From Paracoccaceae bacterium (GTDB lineage Bacteria > Pseudomonadota > Alphaproteobacteria > Rhodobacterales > Rhodobacteraceae), in contig JAHDIS010000006.1 in assembly GCA_020630695.1 (NCBI GenBank), forward strand, positions 22,439-86,438: 64,000 nucleotides of DNA, in the 5' to 3' direction. The notes below the pieces were generated by a model. It was not told the origin of the DNA. It made no database searches and saw nothing but the letters and a program-made list of their open reading frames with translations. The translations under genes were made by a program, and so were the position numbers. Of the stretch, positions 53,403-61,756 are shown in pieces. The first letter of the stretch is position 1. Each line of letters opens with the position of its first letter.

Positions 53403-56400
53403 TTACACCTCCGGCTCTGCATCGGGGTGACCGGCGGCGAGGGTGTTGCAGTAGGCCAATGCCAGATCACGGGAGAGGTAGCGGCCATGGGCAGCCATCT
53501 CTTGGCGTTCGACGATGGGGAAGGAGGAGTAGATGTAGCTGATATCATCACGGCTTTGTTCGCGGTTACCCGCGTCGAAGATGCCGTAGAGGTGGAAGAA
53601 CACCGCGTCGAGTTTGGCCCGCAGACGCAAGCGACGCTCTTCGTCCCAAGGGAACGGTGGCAGCACGTCGCCATTGTCATCCACGTATCCCATGTCACGG
53701 GCGAAGGTGGCCATGTCATGAGCGGTGTAGGTGAGTTCGAGGACGGCAGGTTTAATGACCTCTGCGGCGGTTCTGGGGCCGAAGGTGTGGGTGGCGAAAG
53801 TTTCAGGGGCAATAACCGGAAATTGTTCCAGTAAGAACCAGTTCATGCTTGTGCTATGGACCTTTGATCGAGCAATGAAGTCCAACAGAATTGAATTCAT
53901 GTTGGCCAAGAGCAACGCCCCAGCTTCACCCCAGTTGTCATCCCCGACATGGTTCATCAAAGGGAGCTTGTTGTTAAAGCCAGCCGAGGGAACAGCCGAG
54001 GCGATCATTGTTCTAACATCTGTCGCCCGAGCGATGTCTCTGAATGCTATTGACCATTCGCGACCCTTGGCTTTGGCAACTTCACTTTCCAAGACCCAAA
54101 ACTGTGGGATTGGAACGAACGACGGATCAGCCTTTTCCTCTACAGAAACATCACCGCTCAAAGCCGCGTTATGAACGTTCCCTTCATTTACAGTGACGGA
54201 TGCTGCCCGATGGTCGAACTGATGGATCATCCGTCCGACATAGAGCGGCACCCATTTTCCGTCACCGCTTTCCCAGATGTTGCCACCGACGTGCCAAGCA
54301 CCTTCCTTTTCCTCCAACTCCGCTTTGGTGCGGAACAGGCCGGAGTCGTTGGTCATATGAAACATAGTTTCATATTTCACGGGCCACGTCGGCACTGGTT
54401 CGCTACTCGACCTGTCCACCAAAACAGGCACACGGGCATATATGGCTTTGGTCAGGTCCGCATCGCGTCTGCTGCGCAAGATCGGGGCAGTGCCTGTGTT
54501 CGGGTTCACACGCGCGAAGTCGTCCGCTGTTAGGGGGAAGCAGCGGTCAGGGTCGCTGATTTCCTTGATGTTGTGCAGATAGAACGCACAAGAGGTTTCA
54601 TCAAAGGTGCGGGTTCGCGACGAGATCATTGCACAAAACTTGAATGAGGCATGAACGTCGGGAAAGAACACTTTCTTGTTCTCAAAATCATAGAGCGCCT
54701 TGAGCCGCCCTGTGGTGGCGATGCTCTTGAAGAACTTCGATGCAGTTTTATCCGACGCAATCCCCGAAGGTGTCAGCAGCCCCATAACACCGCCGGTGTT
54801 CAGCAAAGCCATCGCCCGTTCCACAAACAGCGAATACAGGTTGATGTCGCCCCCAGACAGGAGTGGATAATCCCCGACTGATCGCGCCATCTTGGCCGAG
54901 GCTTCAGCCCGTTCTTTGGCTTTGGTGTAATCTGCAAACAAAGGATCATCCGCATCGGCCAACGCCTTGATCATTGTCTTACGGTCTGCGGCCCGTTGGG
55001 ACATGGCCACCTTCGGATTGCGTAGAGCGAACCATTCCACCTCTTGCAGTTTGATCCGGTCCCATGGTGGGTTACCGATCACGGCATCAAAGCCACCGGT
55101 CCGTTCCGCATCCCAGTCCCGCCACACACCGGGGAATGCAACCTCCCAGTTCATGAAGTTCTCTTCGGCGATCAGGGTGCGGGCCGCATCAAGGATGGCC
55201 GCGAACCGCGTGGCCTTCTTTGGCAGTTTGGCTTTGCCTGTCGCAATGGCTACAGGGTCACCATAGGTGCCATCGAGCCAGGCACTGATGGCACCCAGAT
55301 CAGTTTCATCCGCCGCTGATCCGCGTTCGCGCTTTTCCTTCTTCAACCCCAGCCAGTCGATGGCATGCAGTGTTTGCAGGAAGGTGTTCAGCGGATCGGT
55401 CATCTTGAGGATGCCGTTGAACATATCCGCAGAGCGGTGTGCCTCTGCAATCTCGGCGTCGGTCAGTCCTTCGATGGTGTGCATCGCGGAAGCAGAGCCG
55501 ACCGCCTTTTGGATTTCATCCCCGATAAAGGCAGCGTGACCGCCCTTTTCCAGCCGTGTCAGCACACGGCCAACCGTCTCGCCAAACAGACTGTCCCCGC
55601 ACCGCAGATGGTGGTCTAGGAACGACAGAGGAGCCCCAACGGTGAACGTGTGGAGCCACAGGGCCACCTTGGCCAGTTCCACCGCCATCTCGTTCTTATC
55701 GACACCATAGACGCAGCGTTTGAGCACCATGCGACGAATGATGTGCCTGTCGTCGAGTTGTTCGATATCCACCGTCCAGTTGTTGTCATCCGCGTTGGTC
55801 TTGATGGTTGAGCGGATGTCGGCGATGCGGTCCGCCAAAGGGGATGTATAGGGCTCGTCCACCCAGTCCACGACGCTAGTCACTTCGGCCAGTGTTTCGA
55901 TCACCTTGTCCGCCATGAAGTCCACAAGATTGACGAGGAAGTGACCCGACCCCATCGCCGGGTCAACGATGCGCAGGGTCAGCAGGGCTTCTGCCGGATC
56001 GAGCTTTCGCAGGATGGCGATCCGGTCGTCCTCGTCCATTGTGGAGGTTGCTAGTTCATCGGCCTTGGAGGTGAACGCGGTGAGCTTGTCCGTGATGAGA
56101 GGTTCCAGCGTTTCCCGCAGGATGAGGCCGACCAACTCGTCAGGCGTGTAATAGCTACCACTTGATTTGCGGGCGAAGAGGTTAGGACGAACGATCAGCC
56201 CTTCGTCAGGGTCGCGCTTGATCTCAAACTCCAGCAGGCGTTCGTAGATTGACCCAAGTTGCTGCACCGACAGATCGCGGTAGTTGATGTAGCGGCGTTG
56301 CCCGTCCCGATGTTCATAGCTGAGCAGATCGATGACGTCGGCCATCCGATCATCCGCAATGCGGACACCGGCCAGCAATGGCGTTGCCTCTGCGTTGAAG

Positions 56401-57518
56401 AGCCCGCCGTTGTAGGGCGGCAGACCAATGGATGTATCACCTTTGTCGATGGCCCGTGACAGGTCTTCAACGATGGACCAGTATCGTGACTGTGTGGACG
56501 AGAAGATGTCATTCTGGTCCTTGCGACGCTGTACATCCCCCCTAACCTTTTCACGCAGGCTATAGTCATCATACCGGCTGTCCCGCACGGGCAGCAGATT
56601 GCGGTCTTCCGCGTAGAGCAGGAAAAGCAACCGGTAGAGAAGGATCAGGGCGGCATGACGCACCTCGCCCAGGTCCGCTTCTGGTTCACCCTCGGCGATA
56701 GCCTTGGCCAGCAACGGGAACACAGTTTGGAAAACAACATCGGATAGGTTCTTGGCGACACGTTCTTCATAGAACTTGCCGTCTTCCAACGCCTTGATAT
56801 GGAAGGTCCGTGCATCTGTGGGTGACGGTACAAACGAAGACTGTCCGAACATCAACGCGAAAACGCGAAGCCAATGGTCTCGCTCTACTGTAGTTTCTTC
56901 TGACTCGTCAGTGTCGATCAGGTCTCCACGAACTTGCAGGACAGATGCCAGATCAATCTGGAAGAACTGCTCTGAAACGGATCGAGCACCCTGGTAATAC
57001 AACCGCCAGATTGACCCATTTGTCAGGAAGCCCCAACGCAGATCACCACTGGTCAGATCATCGACACGACGGAGATAACGGAGCATCTGCGTCGATGGTG
57101 CAGTTGCTTCGTCCTTTTTGCGAAGCCCCCGGTCAAGAGGCCGATCATACCGTTTGGATTCAACAACAACGACGCCGTGCTCATATCGTTTCCAGTGTTC
57201 GACATGGGTGTTCGCTTGGGTCTTCGATGCTTCATCCAGAAACAACAGCCCGTCTGGAATGTTGTCTCTTCCACGCGGTGCAAGATTGACTTGCCGCTCA
57301 TGATGTTCCCATCCCAATGCGGACAGAACTCTCCAGATCAGATCGTCTTCGGTTTTTGCTTCGGACGCTTTCTGCTCTGTAGGGAACGCTTCGAATATGG
57401 CTGTCAATTCTGAACGTAGATGATCCAGATCAATCGCATTATATGCCTCTGCTTGCCGAACGGCTTCGGTTAGGTAGTCGCGGGTGAACAACGATCCTGT
57501 TTGAAAAATATGATCCAT
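53403..57518 (-). CDS. type IIG-like restriction endonuclease-methyltransferase (Eco57I type)
   Basis: A single 1371-residue polypeptide. The N-terminal ~200 residues contain a PD-(D/E)xK nuclease pattern: IPDG (Asp about 89), then VVVVESKRYD with Glu120 and Lys122. The central N6-adenine methyltransferase has SAM motif DPAMGSGHFL (about 519) and catalytic motif NPPW (about 816). The C-terminal third is probably the target-recognition part. The build resembles Eco57I/type IIL enzymes or PglX-like methylases. ATG 57518 follows TTG 57527 closely; the upstream HTH gene ends at 57528. Confidence 0.9.
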   Translation of the reverse strand: MDHIFQTGSLFTRDYLTEAVRQAEAYNAIDLDHLRSELTAIFEAFPTEQKASEAKTEDDLIWRVLSALGWEHHERQVNLAPRGRDNIPDGLLFLDEASKTQANTHVEHWKRYEHGVVVVESKRYDRPLDRGLRKKDEATAPSTQMLRYLRRVDDLTSGDLRWGFLTNGSIWRLYYQGARSVSEQFFQIDLASVLQVRGDLIDTDESEETTVERDHWLRVFALMFGQSSFVPSPTDARTFHIKALEDGKFYEERVAKNLSDVVFQTVFPLLAKAIAEGEPEADLGEVRHAALILLYRLLFLLYAEDRNLLPVRDSRYDDYSLREKVRGDVQRRKDQNDIFSSTQSRYWSIVEDLSRAIDKGDTSIGLPPYNGGLFNAEATPLLAGVRIADDRMADVIDLLSYEHRDGQRRYINYRDLSVQQLGSIYERLLEFEIKRDPDEGLIVRPNLFARKSSGSYYTPDELVGLILRETLEPLITDKLTAFTSKADELATSTMDEDDRIAILRKLDPAEALLTLRIVDPAMGSGHFLVNLVDFMADKVIETLAEVTSVVDWVDEPYTSPLADRIADIRSTIKTNADDNNWTVDIEQLDDRHIIRRMVLKRCVYGVDKNEMAVELAKVALWLHTFTVGAPLSFLDHHLRCGDSLFGETVGRVLTRLEKGGHAAFIGDEIQKAVGSASAMHTIEGLTDAEIAEAHRSADMFNGILKMTDPLNTFLQTLHAIDWLGLKKEKRERGSAADETDLGAISAWLDGTYGDPVAIATGKAKLPKKATRFAAILDAARTLIAEENFMNWEVAFPGVWRDWDAERTGGFDAVIGNPPWDRIKLQEVEWFALRNPKVAMSQRAADRKTMIKALADADDPLFADYTKAKERAEASAKMARSVGDYPLLSGGDINLYSLFVERAMALLNTGGVMGLLTPSGIASDKTASKFFKSIATTGRLKALYDFENKKVFFPDVHASFKFCAMISSRTRTFDETSCAFYLHNIKEISDPDRCFPLTADDFARVNPNTGTAPILRSRRDADLTKAIYARVPVLVDRSSSEPVPTWPVKYETMFHMTNDSGLFRTKAELEEKEGAWHVGGNIWESGDGKWVPLYVGRMIHQFDHRAASVTVNEGNVHNAALSGDVSVEEKADPSFVPIPQFWVLESEVAKAKGREWSIAFRDIARATDVRTMIASAVPSAGFNNKLPLMNHVGDDNWGEAGALLLANMNSILLDFIARSKVHSTSMNWFLLEQFPVIAPETFATHTFGPRTAAEVIKPAVLELTYTAHDMATFARDMGYVDDNGDVLPPFPWDEERRLRLRAKLDAVFFHLYGIFDAGNREQSRDDISYIYSSFPIVERQEMAAHGRYLSRDLALAYCNTLAAGHPDAEPEV

Positions 57519-57527
57519 CTCTACCAA

Positions 57528-57971
57528 TTACTTTCCGAGCGTCGCTTCAACGAGGTTCGTATACCGAGCAGGGTCAAATTCTCCGCCTCGGTTCTCAATG
57601 ATGCGTACAGTTTCCAAACGCAAAACTTCCACGACGGCCATTCGCACACGTGACGGTTCAGGCCTGAAGTCGAGGGATTGCGCGATCCGCTCGATCTCCT
57701 CAACCACCATTCCTATCCGATCATAGTCTGTTTGGGTCGGCTCCATCAGCAGGCTGCCTTCGAGCAAGCCCGAGATCGAATACCCATACTTGCTGGAGAT
57801 ATCGATGATCCGATCTGCCGAAATTGTGCCTTGATCATTCTCCAATCGCCACAGCGTGGTTTTGGGAAGCCCCAAGAGATCAGCAGCGACTTTGATGCTG
57901 TATCCCCTTTTCTCCCGAGCTTTTTTGATGATCCTGCTGAACTGTCCCGTCTTTCCATTCATGCTCCCCAT
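57528..57971 (-). CDS. HTH regulator of the restriction operon (Cro/CI type)
   Basis: A ~147-residue protein with an N-terminal XRE-type helix-turn-helix (FSRIIKKAREKRGYSIKVAADL, then LPKTTLWRLEND) and a helical C-terminal half. It is immediately followed by the restriction-methylase gene, so it is likely a controller protein that times nuclease expression. The start may be ATG 57971 or 57962; further upstream in-frame ATGs exist but are in the divergent promoter region, which contains an inverted repeat. Confidence 0.82.
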   Translation of the reverse strand: MGSMNGKTGQFSRIIKKAREKRGYSIKVAADLLGLPKTTLWRLENDQGTISADRIIDISSKYGYSISGLLEGSLLMEPTQTDYDRIGMVVEEIERIAQSLDFRPEPSRVRMAVVEVLRLETVRIIENRGGEFDPARYTNLVEATLGK

Positions 57972-58031
57972 TTTCCACGGCATGCAACGTCTTGGAAGAA
58001 AAATTTCCATCTGATGCAAAAAATGTTGCGA

Positions 58032-58054
58032 ATCGTTCCATATTCCGGAACGAT
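58032..58054. promoter_or_regulatory. inverted repeat between divergent HTH genes
   Basis: ATCGTTCC (58032-58039) and GGAACGAT (58047-58054) flank a 7-bp spacer. It lies 7 bp before the plus-strand HTH gene and about 60 bp before the restriction-operon regulator, so one of the two HTH proteins probably binds it. Confidence 0.6.
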
Positions 58055-58060
58055 AGGCGC

Positions 58061-58315
58061 ATGAATTTAGAGAAGTTTCTCACCAAGAATTCAATGAGTT
58101 TGGCCTGTCTGGCAAAAAAATGTGCCGTCAGCCCAAGCACGATCATGCGTGTTCGCGATGGAACAGTCATCCCAAGCCGCAGAACCATAGCGGCCATCAT
58201 TGAAGCCACAGAAGGGCAAGTCAGCGTTTCCGACCTTGTAAAAATCGGAACGTCAACCGCACCACAGCCATCCATTCAAATCGAACCCAAGGAGCCACAT
58301 CATGAACAAACGTAA
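58061..58315 (+). CDS. small HTH (Cro/CI-like) protein
   Basis: An 84-residue DNA-binding protein with a short helix-turn-helix: MSLACLAKKCAVSPSTIMRVRDG, then PSRRTIAAIIEATEG. The pattern fits a minimal Cro-type repressor. It is divergent from the restriction-operon regulator, with an inverted repeat in between, and overlaps the next gene by 14 bp. A Cro/CI-like antagonism between the two regulators is possible. Confidence 0.7.
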   Translation: MNLEKFLTKNSMSLACLAKKCAVSPSTIMRVRDGTVIPSRRTIAAIIEATEGQVSVSDLVKIGTSTAPQPSIQIEPKEPHHEQT

Positions 58316-58622
58316 CCTTTTTCCGATCACATCCATCGCCATCATCTTTGCCACAGCAACCGTTGCTGAAACGAGTTATGACGACCCCGCAGCAATAATG
58401 GCTGAACTGTCCAAGTTGTCAGAGGAATGTGCAGAACTGGAAAGCGGTGCCGCCCAGACTGAAATCTTCGGCATCGAGATCATCCGCGTGGGTGACACCT
58501 GCGCCATCGTCAACGGCGACGAGATTGATAGCCGCGTTCGGATTTTTCTTGAAGAAGAAAATCTGCCATGGGCTGGTTTGGGCATTTGGGTGAAGGTTCC
58601 CAATCAACATCAGGCCGACTGA
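58302..58622 (+). CDS. small exported hypothetical protein
   Basis: A 106-residue protein with a signal peptide (residues 1-~22, ending VAE) and an acidic mature part containing two Cys residues. No family recognised. It overlaps the small HTH gene by 14 bp and is followed directly by another small gene. A role in the restriction island, e.g. envelope or immunity function, cannot be inferred. Confidence 0.6.
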   Translation: MNKRNLFPITSIAIIFATATVAETSYDDPAAIMAELSKLSEECAELESGAAQTEIFGIEIIRVGDTCAIVNGDEIDSRVRIFLEEENLPWAGLGIWVKVPNQHQAD

Positions 58623-58874
58623 ATGGAAGCAAGCCCGGAGCAACGCCAAAAGCTACTGGAAGGTATCTGGAAAAGGAATGCGCATCGTGTTGAATCAGAG
58701 ATGCCCGCCTTGGACATAACCAAGTGCTATGCAAATGGGTTGAACAGGATTCTGAAATCCAATCTCGATAAACAGAAATCGCAGACAATCCGAAGCGCAG
58801 TCCAGTCCGTGAAACCCGAACACGGGGTGATCTTACGATTCAAGACGCCGAAGCCTGGAGTATCTGAACGATGA
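58623..58874 (+). CDS. small hypothetical protein
   Basis: An 83-residue charged protein starting at an ATG that directly abuts the stop of the preceding gene. Mostly helical, basic C-terminus; no domain recognised. The end-to-start arrangement suggests cotranscription. Could be an unrecognised island gene; the reading frame is short enough that chance is not excluded. Confidence 0.5.
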   Translation: MEASPEQRQKLLEGIWKRNAHRVESEMPALDITKCYANGLNRILKSNLDKQKSQTIRSAVQSVKPEHGVILRFKTPKPGVSER

Positions 58875-58995
58875 CACGGAAACCCATTCACCTGTTCGCT
58901 CCACTCTGATCGTTGCATTCCATTGTTTCCCAAAACAACTCCACAGCGTCCCTGGTGATCGCTCCAGCAGGCAAGCGTTTGTTGCCGCGTATCCA

Positions 58996-59175
58996 TTACG
59001 CTGCATCGCTGACATATTCGTCGCCGCTGCAATCTTCGGCGAAAACATCATCCCAATACGAGGAGATACAATCCTCAAGGATCGCACCAAACGCACGGCG
59101 TTCCACGTCTCTTATGTCAGCCAGCATATCGATGGCTTCTTGATTTAGATTTCGAACTGAATATCGCTTCAACAT
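58996..59175 (-). CDS. ribbon-helix-helix-like small protein
   Basis: A 59-residue protein starting at ATG 59175 with a strong GGGAGGA ribosome-binding site. The beginning MLKRYSVRNLNQEAIDML is a beta strand followed by a helix, then ERRAFGAILEDCISSYW, as in Arc/FitA-type ribbon-helix-helix DNA-binding proteins. The tail is acidic. Antitoxin or copy-control repressor are both possible; no toxin gene is next to it. It is divergent from the HUH-motif gene across a region with nested inverted repeats. Confidence 0.65.
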   Translation of the reverse strand: MLKRYSVRNLNQEAIDMLADIRDVERRAFGAILEDCISSYWDDVFAEDCSGDEYVSDAA

Positions 59176-59215
59176 CGGTAATCCTCCCGTCTGTATTTAG
59201 AGCGGTAAGACCGTC

Positions 59216-59286
59216 GTCGGACAAAGGTTCTACCTTGGTCGCTACGGTTGTCTGACGGACCTCACAAAGTCAGACCCGTGTCCGAC
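59216..59286. repeat. nested inverted repeats upstream of HUH-motif gene
   Basis: Outer arms GTCGGACA (59216-59223) and TGTCCGAC (59279-59286); inner arms GTCTGAC (59250-59256) and GTCAGAC (59269-59275). All arms are variants of one GTC(G/T)GAC element. Its location, about 120 bp before a Rep-like HUH gene, suggests a rolling-circle-type origin or binding site. It may also be the operator for the divergent ribbon-helix-helix gene. Confidence 0.55.
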
Positions 59287-59408
59287 TAAATACCAACGCT
59301 CAAAGGTTTCGATGTGGGCATTGGGAAGAACGTTTTTTGGTCAATTTCTCCAGAGCACTCAGCCAATCAAACCTTTGATCACCAGTTACGATCAAGGAGA
59401 AATGGATC

Positions 59409-60602
59409 ATGGCAAGATTAACACTGCGCAGAGTACGCGACAACATCGACACGAGAATCCTTGGCCAAACCGGTCTGAGAAATGATCAACAGATCAAACG
59501 AAGAATCCTACAGCGAGAATTGGACGCCACGGGCAATCTCGCGATAGCCACCGTATTAAATGAGCAAAACAAATTAGTTGCGCGTCAAACAGCGGCCCGG
59601 AAATACGGACAACCAGGGCGTCGTACCAAGGCAACCATACAGCCTGGGCAGCGTAGGAACTATGCATCTCCCGAAGGCTTCAACGAATGTGGTGTCGCAA
59701 AGGGCAAATCACATGCCAGCAAAGTGGCAGAGCGTATGGAGAGGACGCAAGATGGCTTCCCGAATGTTACGCGTCACCCGACAACGGTAGGGGTCGCTGT
59801 TCTTCCTCCAACAGCGAATGTAGCGGAAGAGATCAACGCTGCACGATCATCATTTCGAAAGGTGTACAAAAAACTGACGCCTGGCAGTCAAATCTCTGGC
59901 GGCTTCCACGTGGCGATGAAGACCGCCGCAGAATTGGCAGAGGTTTTTCCAATGGGTGAACTTCCAAATGGTTTCGATCCTGTTAATCGACCCGATGAGA
60001 TTCTTGGCTACCTGCACTTTCACGGCGTGATCGCGGACCCCTACCTTACCAAGAAGCACATCCGCGATATCCTTAAATCAGTTTATCCTGGTTGCAAAAG
60101 GGTCTGTGTCGCCAAGGTTCAACCTGAGCGAACAGACAAGAACGGTCAGGTGACCCATGGTGCTCAAGGCTACCTCGAATATGCGATGATGAACAAAACA
60201 GAAGTGAAGTTCGAAGACCCGAACCAGAAAAGGGAAGCCGTGATCGCACATGCGATGCTGAGCGCCACGTGGGGTAAACGCAATCAGGCCCTCTCGATTG
60301 GCAAACCACTATCAACCACGGGTGTTCAGATTGATCCCAGCCGCGTGGCACAACTTGAACTCATAGAGCGGCTGGGTCACGTGAGAAAGAATTGGGGCCG
60401 ACTGTCGTATGCCGAACAGTTCATTCATGCTTGGATGTCTGGCATGGTATTGGTCGTTCAAAAGCTTCAACATTGGATTGGGTTCGGTGATTCCTTCAAG
60501 GAGCGGTTCGCGGTTCTCTGGGGGCTAGTAAGGAAATGGTCTCTGACTTCGGAGGCTGAAAGCACTGATTTTCTTATCTATCTGGATGCCGCCTTAGAAT
60601 AG
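59409..60602 (+). CDS. HUH-motif Rep/relaxase-like protein
   Basis: A 397-residue basic protein. The central segment EILGYLHFHGVIAD (about 200-213) holds an HxH pair in a hydrophobic strand, as in HUH endonucleases of rolling-circle replication or conjugation. About 60 residues later, QGYLEYAMMNKTEVKF offers a candidate catalytic Tyr region. The N-terminal ~140 residues are basic and low in structure. ATG 59409 has AAGGAG at 59394-59399. It could be a plasmid/phage replication initiator or an integrated-element remnant; the family is not certain. Confidence 0.6.
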   Translation: MARLTLRRVRDNIDTRILGQTGLRNDQQIKRRILQRELDATGNLAIATVLNEQNKLVARQTAARKYGQPGRRTKATIQPGQRRNYASPEGFNECGVAKGKSHASKVAERMERTQDGFPNVTRHPTTVGVAVLPPTANVAEEINAARSSFRKVYKKLTPGSQISGGFHVAMKTAAELAEVFPMGELPNGFDPVNRPDEILGYLHFHGVIADPYLTKKHIRDILKSVYPGCKRVCVAKVQPERTDKNGQVTHGAQGYLEYAMMNKTEVKFEDPNQKREAVIAHAMLSATWGKRNQALSIGKPLSTTGVQIDPSRVAQLELIERLGHVRKNWGRLSYAEQFIHAWMSGMVLVVQKLQHWIGFGDSFKERFAVLWGLVRKWSLTSEAESTDFLIYLDAALE

Positions 60603-60779
60603 TTGGCAATTGGAACCGGTGGTACGGTTTGCATGCGGATATTTAGCATCCAACTGGCTGTGCCGGTCTGAGTTTAGCCCAAAGCAGAACATTCGATAGG
60701 CCAATATGGCTAGCGAATCATCGACAAAGCGCCGCCTACCATGCGGTGGTGGGGAGAGGTATGCCCGATGGGCACAACG

Positions 60780-61379
60780 CTATCTTGCCCCTTGCCGGTG
60801 ATCTCTCAATATCCTGAACACAGATGCCCGACCGATCCCGAGTTGCAATGCAATCTCATCGGGACGAAACCCACGGTCTTTCAAGGCCAGCACGTCAGGT
60901 GTCTTTGCTCTGGCTGTTGGCTTACGACCTTTGTACTTTCCTTCTTTCTTGGCCCTGGCAATGCCAATGGTTCTTCTTTCAGCAAGTCGGTCGCGCTCAA
61001 ATTGGGCAACGACAGAAAGCAGCCTCGCCAACAGCATTTGGGTTGCGTCCTTTGGATCAAGCGGATGCTGTGAGATGTCAGGTAGGAGCCAAATGACATT
61101 GGGGTTCACCGGCTTGGTAATCGCGTCGTCTGCGGCAGAGAGATCACGGAACGCACGATCCATCTTTGCAGCGACCAGACAAACACGGCGATTGGGCCCA
61201 GCCGTCGCATTGGCCTCCGAAATCATCCGCTGGAACTCTGGTCGTTCCTTTCGTGTTGATGCCTCCTCATAGAAGAAACGATCACATTCCAACTTCTTCA
61301 GAGTGGCTATCTGATCTTCCCAACCGGCAGCTTGTTCATCCCGGTTCACACTTACTCTGACATAACCCCACTTTTCCAA
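60780..61379 (-). CDS. serine recombinase (resolvase/invertase family)
   Basis: A 199-residue small serine recombinase. Catalytic Ser is in YVRVSVNRDEQ (about Ser10), with the supporting Arg in MDRAFRDLSA and the FERDRLAERRTIGI helix. The C-terminal HTH is GFRPDEIALQLGIGRASVFRIL, typical of DNA resolvases/invertases. It starts with TTG 61379 behind a perfect GGAGGTG site. Three copies of GTATCAA lie just upstream, possibly its site. It may have mobilised or maintained the surrounding island. Confidence 0.9.
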   Translation of the reverse strand: MEKWGYVRVSVNRDEQAAGWEDQIATLKKLECDRFFYEEASTRKERPEFQRMISEANATAGPNRRVCLVAAKMDRAFRDLSAADDAITKPVNPNVIWLLPDISQHPLDPKDATQMLLARLLSVVAQFERDRLAERRTIGIARAKKEGKYKGRKPTARAKTPDVLALKDRGFRPDEIALQLGIGRASVFRILRDHRQGAR

Positions 61380-61391
61380 TCAGCACCTCCA

Positions 61392-61455
61392 GTATCAATA
61401 GGTTTTCAACCAATGAGATTGTATCAATAAGATGGTGATTCGTCAATTTTGATAC
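61392..61455. repeat. repeated GTATCAA elements upstream of the recombinase
   Basis: GTATCAATA at 61392-61400 and 61421-61429 in direct orientation, 29 bp apart start to start, and an inverted TTGATAC at 61449-61455. The layout of paired short sites beside a serine recombinase gene resembles a res site and/or autoregulatory operator. Confidence 0.5.
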
Positions 61456-61756
61456 TGCGACTCGACCCAGTTGAAGAGTATCTTTTGAGATGTCCCGTGT
61501 GAGACTCGATGGGCAACAAGACCTTCTCGAAACGCACCTGAGCAGGCCATAATCAGTTCGCTGTTTTTGAGAACGAGTTACGAGAAGCACCAACCGCTAC
61601 GAACGTGCGTGTTGAGAGGTCACAGTTTCGAGCAACAACAACGACCGTTTCTGAGAGCCAGACCAAGAAAGCACGGGGCAAAACGCGATAACCCACCATC
61701 CCTTGCATATTGAGCTTCGAATACCCACTGTATTTGGTATTGAAGGGTTAGTTACG
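61456..61756. other. gene-free leader upstream of the CBASS pair
   Basis: No convincing gene. The in-frame TTG at 61703 would lengthen the patatin protein by 18 residues without family support. It presumably contains the CBASS promoter, which cannot be picked out with certainty. Confidence 0.4.

Noticed and set aside
61392..61455. CRISPR-like array
   Set aside because: Only two direct copies of a 9-bp word and one inverted copy; repeat length and number do not fit an array.
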